Source: CAIMUM01 sp034429715
Lineage (GTDB): Bacteria > Chloroflexota > Dehalococcoidia > GIF9 > UBA5629
Assembly (NCBI GenBank): GCA_034429715.1
Contig: DAOUFR010000026.1
Span: forward strand, 1-45,088
Reading direction: 5' to 3'
Length of the DNA stretch: 45,088 nucleotides
Made by a program: the position numbers and the translations under genes. The notes under the pieces are model-generated. The model was given only the letters and a program-made list of their open reading frames with translations. It was not told the DNA's origin and searched no databases. Positions 33,939 to 43,074 of the stretch are shown here, one piece after another (within the stretch, counting starts at the first letter, position 1; every line of letters begins with the position of its first letter).

Positions 33939-35947
33939 CCGGCCAAACCGTTATAGATACCCAACGGGACACTGAGGTCGACTGTCGTGCCCTCCCCCGG
34001 TTTGGATTGGATTACCAGAGCCCCCCCCAATAATGAGACTCTCTCGTTCATACCCACCAGGCCAAGTTTTCCGCTGCTGGACAGGTCTCCGACTGCGTCG
34101 GGCAGGCGGAATCCTTTGCCATTGTCTTTTATTGCAACTGTCAGCTGCGAATCCGCAAATTCAAGTCTGACATCGGCTTTTGTGGCTGCGGCGTGCTTGC
34201 CGATATTATTGAGCGCCTCCTGTATGATCCTGAATAGAATCAGTTCCATCTCCGGCAGCAGCCTCTGTTCCTTGCCGTTTATCTTCAGCGAGATGTCTAT
34301 CCCGCTGTCCTCTGCTTTCTGTTTAACCAGCCACTGAACAGCGGGCAACAACCCCAGATCATCGATGATCGATGGCCGCAGGTCCTGGCTGAACCGTCTT
34401 ATACCCTGCAGGGTGACGCCGATCCTCTGGCGGATATCTTGCAGGGCTATTCTCTGCTGCTGTGAGAGGCCCACATTATCGCGAATAAAATTATCCATCT
34501 GCCTGGAGATGGCGAAAAGTGCCTGCGCCGTATCATCATGCAGCTCTCGCGAGATCCTCTTGCGTTCCTCTTCCTGGGCCCTGGTGATCTGGTTAAGATA
34601 ATAACGCAGATTGTTCTGCATGCGCCTCTCTTCGGATACGTCACGCGCAATATGCTGAAAGCCCACCGGTTTGTCATCGACGGTCATCAGTATGGTGGTC
34701 AGCGTCAGTGTCCTGGTAATCCCGTCCTTGGTAATCGTCTGTTGCTCGTAAGGCTGGTTAAAAGGTTCTCCGTTGAGTAGTTTATTAGCTACTTCACGAC
34801 CCAGCTTGAGCATCCCCTCGTCCATGAACTCCTTGACGTTTCTGCCTGTTAGTTTGTCAAGCGGGTAGCCCGATATCATCAGTGTAGCGCGGTTACCTGC
34901 CAGAATTTTCCCATCCAGGTCCTGGAACCAGATTGCATCGTGGGCATTTTCGAAAAGGTTGCGGTAATCTCTGGCCGATTTATATAGCTGATCCGCGATC
35001 TCCCTGGCCTCAGCGTACAGCTTGGCATTGGTCAGAGCCGATGCTATCTGACCGGCTATGGTACTGAGCAGATCTATCTCGTCCGGCAGGAAAGTCCGCG
35101 GGCGCCGCATACCAACACAGAGTGTTCCTATCACCTCTCCTTTGGATTTCATGGGGACTATAAGCATCGGGTGGATTTTATTACGTATCACCGCCGAACG
35201 CGTCAGCCTGGGATCGCTCGATGCGTCCTGCACGAGCATAACCTCGCCTGTGGCTGCGACTTCGCCGTTGAATCCTTCCCCAATCTTTACATGATCGAGC
35301 TCCGCTGCGCTCTCGGATGAAATCCCTTCATAGGCCGTCAGTATCATGTCATTCTGTCTCGGTTCAATGGTATAGACCAGGATAACTTCGACTTCCATTA
35401 CCTCACCCACCATCTCAACGGCAGTCTCAATAACCTTGGCAGGTTCGAGGTACTGGCTGAGGGCGTTGGAAATGGTATTTAATGTCGCCAGCCTCCTGGC
35501 GTTGGCGCGGGCTTCTCGTATCCTGGCCTGCAGTTGCTCCTGCGTATTCTCCAGTGCCGTCACCGCTTTCTTGTAACGTCTATCATCGTTTTCCTTGATG
35601 CGTGTCCAGTAGACAAAGACCAGGCCGGCAATGGTAACCAGTGCTACTTCGAGCAGGGCATCGCTGCGGTTGGTAGAAAAAAACAGCGCCTGCGGCAGCA
35701 TCACCGCCAGCGAGGCGCCGATAACTATCAGCGTGGGCAGTATACCGAATACGAACGCAGTATAGAGAGCGATCAGAAGAAACAGGTTGCGTTCGATCGT
35801 ATGGCGGCTCAGATTGAAAAGGTAGAAGTCCGACCGTAAACCGCCCGGCCAGATGACATCACGGTACAGAAATAACGTGATGACACCGAACAAAGCGAGA
35901 ATAATCCAGAAATGGTAACTCGACCAGATTTTGTGCGGAAATCTCAT
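33929..35947 (-). CDS. membrane histidine kinase (GAF-PAS-HisKA_3-HATPase)
   Basis: 672 residues. The N-terminal membrane part has several helices (residues ~12-115), followed by a coiled coil (120-150), a GAF domain (~165-310), a PAS/PAC domain (~325-440), and a NarX/DesK-type HisKA_3 dimerisation helix with phospho-His470 (SRELHDDTAQ). The ATPase has its N-box (IIQEALNNIGKHA) and DNGKGF at 608-613. The kinase would phosphorylate the NarL-type regulator encoded just upstream (35997-36662) in the same direction, 49 bases away. The signal is unknown; the membrane part shows no large extracellular loop, so it may sense a membrane or cytosolic cue. It overlaps the tandem receiver gene tail-to-tail. 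Confidence 0.92.
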   Translation of the reverse strand: MRFPHKIWSSYHFWIILALFGVITLFLYRDVIWPGGLRSDFYLFNLSRHTIERNLFLLIALYTAFVFGILPTLIVIGASLAVMLPQALFFSTNRSDALLEVALVTIAGLVFVYWTRIKENDDRRYKKAVTALENTQEQLQARIREARANARRLATLNTISNALSQYLEPAKVIETAVEMVGEVMEVEVILVYTIEPRQNDMILTAYEGISSESAAELDHVKIGEGFNGEVAATGEVMLVQDASSDPRLTRSAVIRNKIHPMLIVPMKSKGEVIGTLCVGMRRPRTFLPDEIDLLSTIAGQIASALTNAKLYAEAREIADQLYKSARDYRNLFENAHDAIWFQDLDGKILAGNRATLMISGYPLDKLTGRNVKEFMDEGMLKLGREVANKLLNGEPFNQPYEQQTITKDGITRTLTLTTILMTVDDKPVGFQHIARDVSEERRMQNNLRYYLNQITRAQEEERKRISRELHDDTAQALFAISRQMDNFIRDNVGLSQQQRIALQDIRQRIGVTLQGIRRFSQDLRPSIIDDLGLLPAVQWLVKQKAEDSGIDISLKINGKEQRLLPEMELILFRIIQEALNNIGKHAAATKADVRLEFADSQLTVAIKDNGKGFRLPDAVGDLSSSGKLGLVGMNERVSLLGGALVIQSKPGEGTTVDLSVPLGIYNGLAGQR

Positions 35948-35996
35948 ATCATGTGGGCCCCTGCCAGGCTATTGCGCAGGCCGGATGAATAGAGCC

Positions 35997-36662
35997 TTAA
36001 GGCAGCTCCTCCAGGGTGAGCCATCCCTTTTTTAATCCGTACACTATTGCCTCAGATCGTGAACCCACCCCAAGTTTATTAAAGATGCTGCGCAGGTGAG
36101 TTTGAACCGTCCTCACGCTCAAAGTCAGGCTGTCGGCTATTTCCATGTTGCTCATGCCTTTGGCCGCCAGTCTCAATACCTCCATTTCTCTGTCGCTCAG
36201 CACTTCGCCGGGCGTCTGTACCGTCTGTTCCTCGATCGGCGAGCGAAGCCGGTTAAGTACCTTTTTCATAATTTTGGGATGCAGAACCGGCTCTCCCGTC
36301 ATCACCTGGCGTATGGCAACGATCAATTCCTCACCGCTTGATTCTTTAAGCAGGTAACCCGCCGCACCTGCTTCCAGCAGGGCGAAAACATATTCGTCAT
36401 CATCATAGCCGGTTAGTACTAAAATGGCCGTATTCGGATACAATGCTTTCACCTGTTTGGTCGACTCGATACCGTTTAACCGCGGCATTGACACATCCAT
36501 AATAATTATGGCCGGCCTAAGTTTTTTTGCCAGCTCAACCGCCTCAATCCCATCGCTGGCTTCGCCCACGACCTCGAAATCAGTCTGTGATTCCAGCAGG
36601 CGCCTGGTCCCCTCCCTTACAACTTTGTGGTCTTCAGCCAGAAGTATCCTTACTTTCTCCAT
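35997..36662 (-). CDS. NarL/LuxR-family response regulator
   Basis: 221 residues. The receiver domain (1-120) has LLAEDHKVVREG, phosphoacceptor Asp56 (IIIMDVSMP), a Thr in LVLTGYDDDE and Lys in YLLKESS. The C-terminal HTH (~155-215) is of LuxR type: LSDREMEVLRLAAKGMSNME and TVQTHLRSIFNKLGV. ATG 36660-36662 is used; GAGGT lies upstream. A near-consensus promoter (36686-36714) precedes it. It heads a two-gene operon with the membrane kinase, which presumably phosphorylates it. Targets are unknown; the two-CW/hox genes begin 280 bases away on the other strand, so they are possible but unproved targets. Confidence 0.95.
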   Translation of the reverse strand: MEKVRILLAEDHKVVREGTRRLLESQTDFEVVGEASDGIEAVELAKKLRPAIIIMDVSMPRLNGIESTKQVKALYPNTAILVLTGYDDDEYVFALLEAGAAGYLLKESSGEELIVAIRQVMTGEPVLHPKIMKKVLNRLRSPIEEQTVQTPGEVLSDREMEVLRLAAKGMSNMEIADSLTLSVRTVQTHLRSIFNKLGVGSRSEAIVYGLKKGWLTLEELP

Positions 36663-36685
36663 CAATAGTTACCTCTTTGAATGTG

Positions 36686-36714
36686 ATTATATACACAATA
36701 AATACACTATTCAA
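36686..36714 (-). promoter_or_regulatory. predicted promoter of the response regulator-kinase operon
   Basis: Minus strand TTGAAT (36709-36714), 17-base spacer, perfect TATAAT (36686-36691). The expected start near 36679 gives a very short leader containing GAGGT. Confidence 0.6.
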
Positions 36715-36941
36715 GCCTTGCAACATGCTCCGTCAGCATAAATGCTTACGTATTTCAAACCGCCGACAGCATCCTGGTCTGCCTGTTCTTCGATCTTGGC
36801 TGCCTCGTAAATTTGTTACCATGGTAAATATGATGCCGATTAAGCTTTGAGACGGATGGAACGGAGCATTGCTTGTATTAGATTGTTATACAATCAGGGG
36901 CTTTGTGTTAATCATGCGCCGCGCGTACTGAAATAACTATT

Positions 36942-37286
36942 ATGCCTTTTGCTATGACCGAGAGAATAAACCCCTTGCCGGCGGCAGATGCTGCAGGTCA
37001 AACAGATTACTGGGAAAGCAGGTCTCCCTGCTGGGAGATGTGCCATTGCCCTGCCATGATCAGAAGTGAGTGTCCTGCCACCAAATATCACTTTTTGCCC
37101 TGCTGGCAAATAGAGGGCACGTACTGCAAACTGGATGATTACGGAGAAACCGGCAACGACACCAGTATCTGTCAGGTATGTCGAGTTTATAAAAAATATG
37201 GAAACGGAGAGCCGATCGAACTAAAGCTTTTCGGCCGCGGCATAGACAGCTCATTGAAGTCGCTGGGAAAGCTGGCTAAGGATTGA
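36942..37286 (+). CDS. two-CW-type Cys-rich small protein
   Basis: 114 residues with eight cysteines in the central part: Cys30, 34, 36, 44, 54, 62, 77 and 80. Two Cys-Trp pairs (PCWEMC and PCWQIEGTYC) and the closing CQVCRVYKKYG match the 'two-CW domain' seen in small proteins and sensors of anaerobes; it probably binds a metal or Fe-S cluster. No membrane segment or signal peptide is seen. The stop codon overlaps the -35 of a predicted promoter for the hydrogenase operon. It may be a redox sensor or accessory for that operon, but the link is positional. The start is uncertain: ATG 36954 also fits, and there is no good ribosome site. Confidence 0.72.
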   Translation: MPFAMTERINPLPAADAAGQTDYWESRSPCWEMCHCPAMIRSECPATKYHFLPCWQIEGTYCKLDDYGETGNDTSICQVCRVYKKYGNGEPIELKLFGRGIDSSLKSLGKLAKD

Positions 37287-37311
37287 CTTAATATATGAAA
37301 AGTATTAGAAT
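37283..37311 (+). promoter_or_regulatory. predicted promoter of the hox operon
   Basis: TTGACT (37283-37288), 17-base spacer, TAGAAT (37306-37311). The expected start near 37318 places the strong hairpin at 37350-37386 within the leader. Confidence 0.55.
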
Positions 37312-37349
37312 TTTCAGTCGGTTGGGCCATCTGAAATCACGGTCTCCCC

Positions 37350-37386
37350 AGTGGAATAGGGTCGTATGACTTTATTCCACTTTTTT
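37350..37386 (+). terminator. intrinsic terminator/candidate attenuator in the hox leader
   Basis: A continuous 14-bp stem (37350-37363 with 37368-37381, two G-U pairs), GTAT loop and a run of six T (37381-37386), 30 bases before the hoxE start. It may end the two-CW transcript, and since a promoter lies upstream of it, it may also gate hox expression. A smaller hairpin TTTCAG/CTGAAA (37312-37317 with 37331-37336) precedes it. Confidence 0.75.
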
Positions 37387-37416
37387 ACGGATATATCCTG
37401 AGTTAGGAGGATTTTT

Positions 37417-37929
37417 ATGGCAAAGCAAAAGGCAGCCCCAGTAACCACCGCAGACACCGGGAGAGGCTTCGCCGGCAGGGCCTTCCAGCGGATCCAGGGA
37501 ATCATCGATGATACCGGCGGGCAGGCAGGTGCGCCGATCCGCGTCCTTCAGCAGGCGCAGGGTATCGTCGGCTATCTGCCGCCAACCGTGTTGAAAACGA
37601 TCTCAAGGGACCTCAAGATTCCTCTGAGTGAACTGCACGGTGTTGTCACGTTCTACAGCTTCTTTACAATGCAGCCCAAGGGAAGACACGTGATACAGGT
37701 CTGCCTCGGCACTGCCTGCTATGTGAAGGGAGGCCAACAAATACTCGATCTGCTCAAGAAAGAATACGGGCTTGAACCTGAGGGGATCACCCCGGACGGT
37801 AAATTCTCCCTTGAGATCGTTCGCTGCCTCGGTTGCTGCGGCCTTGCACCGGTCATTGCCATAGGCGACGACATCCACCGCAAAGTTAAACCGGGACAGG
37901 TAAAAGATATCCTGGGCATGTATCAGTAG
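37417..37929 (+). CDS. hoxE: HoxE/NuoE-type [2Fe-2S] diaphorase subunit
   Basis: 170-aa thioredoxin-like ferredoxin subunit of an NAD(P)-linked hydrogenase. Four cysteines bind a [2Fe-2S] cluster: Cys96 and Cys101 (VCLGTACY) and Cys137 and Cys141 (RCLGCCGLAP). HGVVTFYSFF and the N-terminal helical part (IRVLQQAQGIVGYLP) are typical NuoE/HoxE features. It passes electrons to or from the NuoF-type FMN site. An AGGAGG ribosome site fixes the ATG. It is the first gene of a five-gene operon, preceded by the candidate attenuator, and the HoxF fusion starts 12 bases after its stop. Confidence 0.93.
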   Translation: MAKQKAAPVTTADTGRGFAGRAFQRIQGIIDDTGGQAGAPIRVLQQAQGIVGYLPPTVLKTISRDLKIPLSELHGVVTFYSFFTMQPKGRHVIQVCLGTACYVKGGQQILDLLKKEYGLEPEGITPDGKFSLEIVRCLGCCGLAPVIAIGDDIHRKVKPGQVKDILGMYQ

Positions 37930-37941
37930 GAGGCAAATGAA

Positions 37942-40900
37942 GTGCAAAAAATAACCTCATATGATGAATTAATTAAACTTCAGAAGAAAATTGCACCAAC
38001 CTTAAAAGTCCGCGAAAACAGGGATTTTTCCGCATTCAAGACATCTCCGGAAATCTGCATTCAGCAATGCAGGGGCGCCGGTTGTACCGCTGCCGGTGGT
38101 GACAAGGTAACCGAAAAATTTGAAGAACTGCTCAAGAAAAAGGGCATGGGCAATAAGGTTACCATCGTCAGGACCGGGTGCCTGGGCCCCTGTGAAATGG
38201 GCCCCACGGTGATCGTGAATCCGGGCGACATCCTCTACGTCAGAGTTACGCCCGAAGACGTTAAGGAGATCTTCGAGAAACATATTTTAAAGGGAGAGAT
38301 AGTCGAGAGGCTGGTTTACCACGATCCGACTACCAACAAGGCCATACCCGAAAGGCTGAAAATCGGCTTCCTGGCTGAACAGGAGCTTCGTATTCTGCAC
38401 AATAACGTACTTATCGATCCTTATAATATAGAAGAGTACATCGGGCGCGGCGGTTATGAAGCTCTGGCCAAAGCATTGTTTAAAATGAAGCCGGATGACG
38501 TATTGGAGGAGGTAAAGAAAGCCAATATACGCGGTAGAGGTGGTGCCGGCTTCCCCACCGCAACAAAGTGGGGATTTCTCAAGAAATCACCGGGTAATGT
38601 CAAGTATCTTCTTTGCAACGGCGACGAGGGCGACCCCGGCGCTTATATGAACCGTGCGGTGCTGGAAGGCAATCCTCACTCAATTATTGAAGGGATGGCC
38701 CTGGGCGCTTATGCGGTTGAAAATGTGAAGGAAGGGTTTGCCTATATACGAGCCGAGTACCCGCTGGCAATTGAGACGCTGGCCGCAGCCATCAAGCAGG
38801 CCAGGGAGTACGGATTCCTCGGCAAGAAAATCATGGGGACCGATTTCGAGTTTAACCTCGATATCTTCCCCGGCGCAGGCGCATTTGTCTGTGGAGAAGA
38901 GACAGCTCTGATGACCTCGGTTGAAGGCAAACGCGGTATGCCGAAACAGAGGCCGCCTTTCCCCTCGGACAAGGGCCTGTTCGGCAAACCTTCTGCTCTC
39001 AATAATGTTGAGACATGGTCATATATACCCAGGATTATTCGCGAGGGCGCCGATTGGTTCACCAGTGTCGGCACTGAAAAATGCACAGGCACCAAGACCT
39101 TCAGTCTCGTAGGCAAGGTTAATAATGTCGGCCTTGTGGAAGTGCCGCTCGGCACCGCCCTTGGCAAAATTGTCTTCGACATTGGCGGCGGTATCCCCAA
39201 GGGTAAAAAATACAAGGCTACTCAATTAGGCGGCCCGTCAGGCGGCGTTATTCCGATTCAGCACGTTAATGTACCTGTTGAGTATGAATCCGTTACCGCC
39301 TTAGGCGCGATCATGGGATCGGGCGGCGTGGTGGTTATGGATGAAGACAACTGCATGGTTGATATTGCCAAGATGTTCCTCGGATTCTGCAGAGATGAAT
39401 CATGCGGTAAATGCGTTCCCTGCCGTGCCGGTATCCCCAAGGTTTTAGCAATTCTGACCAAGATCACAGATGGTAAAGGTACCATGGAGGATATCGCTAC
39501 ACTCGAAGAGCTTTCCGAGATGATGCAAAATGCATGTCTCTGTGCACTCGGACAGACTGCTCCCAACCCCGCACTTTCAACCCTCAGGCATTTCAGGGAA
39601 GAATATGAAGCGCACATCATCGATAAGAAATGTCCGTCCGCCATGTGCCAGGCCCTCTTCAGGGCGCCTTGCCAGCATACCTGCCCGGTCGGGCTGGATG
39701 TCCCCGGTTACATTTCACTGATCAAGAGCGACAAGCCCGCCGAGGCTTATAAACTGATCATGCAGCGGCTCCCGTTGCCGATGTCAGTCGGCCGCGTTTG
39801 CCCGCATCCCTGCGAGAAGAAATGCCGCAGGGGACAGGTAGATGAGGGAGTCTCCATCAGACACCTCAAACGCTACGCTTCCGATTATGCCTGGGAGCAC
39901 GGCCTTTCATACACACCGGAGATCAAAGCTTCCAAGTCTGAGAAGGTAGCAGTCATCGGCGCAGGCCCTGCCGGCCTGGCCGCAGCCTGGGACCTGGCTG
40001 TAGAAGGTTACAAGGTAACCATCTTTGAAGCGCTGCCGGTAGCCGGCGGCATGCTGGCAGTCGGCATACCCGAGTACAGGCTCCCCAAAGAAGTGCTCAA
40101 CAAAGAGATCGACAATATAAAGAAACTGGGTATTGAGATAAAGCTCAACAGCCCTGTCAAAGATATCGACGCCCTGTTCAAAGACGGATTCAAAGCCGTT
40201 TTCGTGGGTATCGGCGCTCACAAAGGTGACAAGATGGGCATCCCGGGCGAGGAGCTTGAGGGTGTGTACGATGCCATCGATTTCCTGCGCAACATCAACC
40301 TGGGCAAGTTTATTAACGTGGGCAAGAAAGTTGCAGTTGTCGGCGGCGGCAACTCCGCCATCGACGCCGCAAGGGTTGCCCTGCGTAAGGGCGCTGAGGA
40401 AGTGCACATCGTCTACCGCAGGGAAAAGGCAGACATGCCCGCCGAAGAGGAAGAGATACTGGCCGCAGAAGAAGAGGGGATCAAGCTACACGTATTGACC
40501 GCCCCGGTCAAGGTCATCGGCAAGGGAGGCAAGATAGCTGCAATCGAATGCCAGAAGATGGCGCTGGGTGATTTCGACAAGAGCGGCAGGCGCTCACCCA
40601 AAGCCATCGCCGGCTCTGAATACACCATCGAAGTGGACATGCTGATCGAAGCCATCGGCCAGCGGCCCGACACTGCTTCACTGAAACTCAGCGAGGTCAA
40701 GACCGGTAAAGGCGGCACACTGGTTGCCGACAAACGGACCCTTGCCACCGACCAGAAAGGTGTGTTTGTCGGAGGTGACGCCTTCACAGGCCCCTGGACG
40801 GTAATTGAAGCCATCGCCTCCGGCCAGAGGGCAGCCTCTTCCATCAAGAGGTTCCTCACCGGTAAAGACCTGGCACCCAGGATCGACCGGAAAGATTCCG

Positions 40901-41082
40901 AAACCTTCACCTACCCCAACGTTCCCCCGACCGACGCGGAGACCGCAGAACATGCCAGGGTCGGCATGGCCGAGATCAGGCTGGCAGATCGCAAGTCTTC
41001 TATGAAAGAGGTGATCCTGAACTACTCTGCCAAGGAAGCTAAAGAAGAATGCAGCAGATGCCTGAGATGCGATATTGGATAG
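37942..41082 (+). CDS. hoxF: HoxF/NuoF diaphorase fused to GltD/NfnB-like FAD-NADP(H) oxidoreductase
   Basis: 1046-aa fusion. Residues ~1-125 are thioredoxin-like with a [2Fe-2S] site (Cys43/Cys48, Cys80/Cys84). Residues ~140-560 are NuoF-like: GRGGAGFPTATKWGF (FMN/NADH), NGDEGDPGAYMNR, an SLBB region, and a [4Fe-4S] site Cys488/491/494/534. Residues ~560-660 are the Cys-rich GltD linker (Cys577, 581, 620, 624, 628). Residues ~665-975 hold VIGAGPAGLAAAWDL (FAD), VVGGGNSAIDAARVA and VYRREKADMPA (an NADPH-type Arg-Arg loop), and GVFVGGDAF. A last CSRCLRC lies at 1037-1043. HydB/HndC proteins normally end in a 2[4Fe-4S] ferredoxin domain; here that is replaced by the flavoprotein. GTG start behind GGAGG. 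It would offer two pyridine-nucleotide sites. Confidence 0.92.
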   Translation: MQKITSYDELIKLQKKIAPTLKVRENRDFSAFKTSPEICIQQCRGAGCTAAGGDKVTEKFEELLKKKGMGNKVTIVRTGCLGPCEMGPTVIVNPGDILYVRVTPEDVKEIFEKHILKGEIVERLVYHDPTTNKAIPERLKIGFLAEQELRILHNNVLIDPYNIEEYIGRGGYEALAKALFKMKPDDVLEEVKKANIRGRGGAGFPTATKWGFLKKSPGNVKYLLCNGDEGDPGAYMNRAVLEGNPHSIIEGMALGAYAVENVKEGFAYIRAEYPLAIETLAAAIKQAREYGFLGKKIMGTDFEFNLDIFPGAGAFVCGEETALMTSVEGKRGMPKQRPPFPSDKGLFGKPSALNNVETWSYIPRIIREGADWFTSVGTEKCTGTKTFSLVGKVNNVGLVEVPLGTALGKIVFDIGGGIPKGKKYKATQLGGPSGGVIPIQHVNVPVEYESVTALGAIMGSGGVVVMDEDNCMVDIAKMFLGFCRDESCGKCVPCRAGIPKVLAILTKITDGKGTMEDIATLEELSEMMQNACLCALGQTAPNPALSTLRHFREEYEAHIIDKKCPSAMCQALFRAPCQHTCPVGLDVPGYISLIKSDKPAEAYKLIMQRLPLPMSVGRVCPHPCEKKCRRGQVDEGVSIRHLKRYASDYAWEHGLSYTPEIKASKSEKVAVIGAGPAGLAAAWDLAVEGYKVTIFEALPVAGGMLAVGIPEYRLPKEVLNKEIDNIKKLGIEIKLNSPVKDIDALFKDGFKAVFVGIGAHKGDKMGIPGEELEGVYDAIDFLRNINLGKFINVGKKVAVVGGGNSAIDAARVALRKGAEEVHIVYRREKADMPAEEEEILAAEEEGIKLHVLTAPVKVIGKGGKIAAIECQKMALGDFDKSGRRSPKAIAGSEYTIEVDMLIEAIGQRPDTASLKLSEVKTGKGGTLVADKRTLATDQKGVFVGGDAFTGPWTVIEAIASGQRAASSIKRFLTGKDLAPRIDRKDSETFTYPNVPPTDAETAEHARVGMAEIRLADRKSSMKEVILNYSAKEAKEECSRCLRCDIG

Positions 41083-41094
41083 GAGAAAAGGCAA

Positions 41095-43053
41095 ATGAGT
41101 GAAATTACTTTAACGATAAACGGTAAACAATGTAAAGGCAAACAGGGCGACACTGTCCTGGAGGTCTGCCTGGCCAATGGGATTGAGGTCCCAACACTTT
41201 GCCACTATAAAGGGCTGGTAGATATTGCCGCCTGCAGGATGTGCCTGGTTGAAGTTGAAAAAGAAAGAAAACCTGTACCTGCCTGCGCTTATCCTGCACG
41301 TGACGGTATAGTGGTAACGACAAACAGTGAGAAGATCGAGAAATACCGCCGCCTGGTGCTCGAGCTGCTGTTTACCGAGCGCAACCACCTCTGCGCTTAC
41401 TGTGTGGCCAGCGGCGACTGCGAACTGCAGAGCCTGGCCTATAAATACCAGATGGACAATGCGCGCTACCAGTACTCCTGGCCCAGCCAGATTACTGATT
41501 CATCCCACCCCGATATCGTGATGGACCACAACCGCTGCATACTCTGCGGAAGGTGCATCCGTACTTGTGACGAGATAACCGGCGCGCACGCGCTCGACTT
41601 CGGCAAACGCGGCTGGAAGACCAACGTCTGTGCAGACATCAACCAGCCGCTGGGCGAATCATCGTGTATCTCCTGCGGAGGCTGCTTCCAGGCATGCCCG
41701 ACAGGAGCTATTTTCTCAAAAATCAGCGCTTACAGGGGCCGACCCTCTGAGTGCACTTCAGTCGAATCCACCTGCGCCATCTGCGGTGTTGGCTGCGATA
41801 TCAACGGCCTGGTTAAAAACAACCGGGTGGTCAGGATCGACAGCCCGGATATGACCAAATCACGCGGCCTTCTCTGCGAGATCGGAAGGTTCGAACCGCT
41901 CTATGAGGCAGCCGACAGGATCACTACTCCGTTAAAACGCAATAACAAGGGACAGCTTATCAGCTGCTCTTATGAGGAAGCGTTCGAAGCCATCGCCAAG
42001 AAGTTTGGAACATCCGATGCCATCGCCGGGCTGGCTTCCGGCAAGGCAAGCACTGAAGCGTTGAAGGCCTTCGCCGACCTGATGGAAAAGCTCGGCAGCA
42101 AGCTGGTAGACACGCTGGACGGCGATGACTGCCGGACCATTACACAGGGCATAGCTAAATTCGACGGTAAGTCCGGGCTGGACATCGAGGCAAAGCTCGA
42201 AGACATACTTGCCGCAGACAGTATCGTTGTGATAGGCGCACATCCCACCAAAACACATCCGGTAGTCGGCTCATATGTGATGCGTGCCGCTTCAAAAAAC
42301 AAGGCCCAGTTAATCGTGATCGATCCTCTGCGCAACCCCTTCACTTTCCGCGCCTCGGTCTGGCTCAAGCCGCCGGAGGGCAAGAAGGAACTCGTCGTCA
42401 ATGCTCTGGGCAAATCCATACTGGATCATCTGCCTGCCAAGGCGGCAGCAGATAAGGCCAAAAATGCAGCTGCATTTAAGGATATCGATATCAAGAAAGC
42501 CGGCAAGGACCTCGACATCGATATGCACGACATCGTCAAAGCCGGGGAGATTTTGGCCGGATCTAAAAACGGCGTTATCATCTATGGTAGCGGCATTCTC
42601 CAATATAAAGACGCCGCGCTGGTCGCAACAATACTGAATCTTGCTTCGCTGATAGGCGATAAACCGAGGGTAATCTCTCTGAAGCGATATGGCAACAGCC
42701 GCGGCGCCTGGGACCTGGGTCTGGTTAATGCCAAGGGGTCCGTAGCCGCAGACCTGGCCAAGTGCAAGGCCAGCTCCCTTTATACGCTGCTGGCCGACGA
42801 CCTGACAAACTCTCAGGCACTGGCCGATAGCATGAAAGGAGTCGAATTCGCCGTAGTTCAGGCCAGCTACCGCTCACCCATTACGGAGAAAGCGGATGTT
42901 GTTCTTCCATCACTACTCTGGACTGAAAGCAAAGGCAGCTATACTACTATCGACGGCATCAACAAGAAGACCTCGCCTATGGTCAAAGCAAACCCTGCGA
43001 TTAAGGCCGATGCCGATACCCTCAAGGAAGTTGCCAAACACCTGAAAAAATAA
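41095..43053 (+). CDS. hoxU: HoxU with NuoG-like C-terminal extension
   Basis: 652 residues against about 240 for ordinary HoxU. The N-terminal part is HoxU/HndD-like: [2Fe-2S] Cys36/47/50/64, a His-Cys3 cluster His98/Cys100/103/109 (NHLCAYCVASGDC), and two [4Fe-4S] sites (Cys148/151/154/158 and Cys191/194/197/201). From ~220 it continues as a NuoG/formate-dehydrogenase-like domain with an N7-type cluster (Cys227/230/234/261) and a shortened molybdopterin fold (~270-650) that shows no obvious Mo ligand Cys/Sec, as in complex I NuoG. It links the diaphorase flavins to the hydrogenase small subunit HoxY, whose gene starts 21 bases later. The extension may dock other partners. Confidence 0.9.
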   Translation: MSEITLTINGKQCKGKQGDTVLEVCLANGIEVPTLCHYKGLVDIAACRMCLVEVEKERKPVPACAYPARDGIVVTTNSEKIEKYRRLVLELLFTERNHLCAYCVASGDCELQSLAYKYQMDNARYQYSWPSQITDSSHPDIVMDHNRCILCGRCIRTCDEITGAHALDFGKRGWKTNVCADINQPLGESSCISCGGCFQACPTGAIFSKISAYRGRPSECTSVESTCAICGVGCDINGLVKNNRVVRIDSPDMTKSRGLLCEIGRFEPLYEAADRITTPLKRNNKGQLISCSYEEAFEAIAKKFGTSDAIAGLASGKASTEALKAFADLMEKLGSKLVDTLDGDDCRTITQGIAKFDGKSGLDIEAKLEDILAADSIVVIGAHPTKTHPVVGSYVMRAASKNKAQLIVIDPLRNPFTFRASVWLKPPEGKKELVVNALGKSILDHLPAKAAADKAKNAAAFKDIDIKKAGKDLDIDMHDIVKAGEILAGSKNGVIIYGSGILQYKDAALVATILNLASLIGDKPRVISLKRYGNSRGAWDLGLVNAKGSVAADLAKCKASSLYTLLADDLTNSQALADSMKGVEFAVVQASYRSPITEKADVVLPSLLWTESKGSYTTIDGINKKTSPMVKANPAIKADADTLKEVAKHLKK

Positions 43054-43074
43054 ACGCCCGTAAGGAGTGAACAG

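Noticed and set aside
36817..36828. palindrome TTACCATGGTAA as an operator
   Set aside because: Short, and not well placed relative to either the response-regulator promoter or the two-CW gene start; chance is likely.
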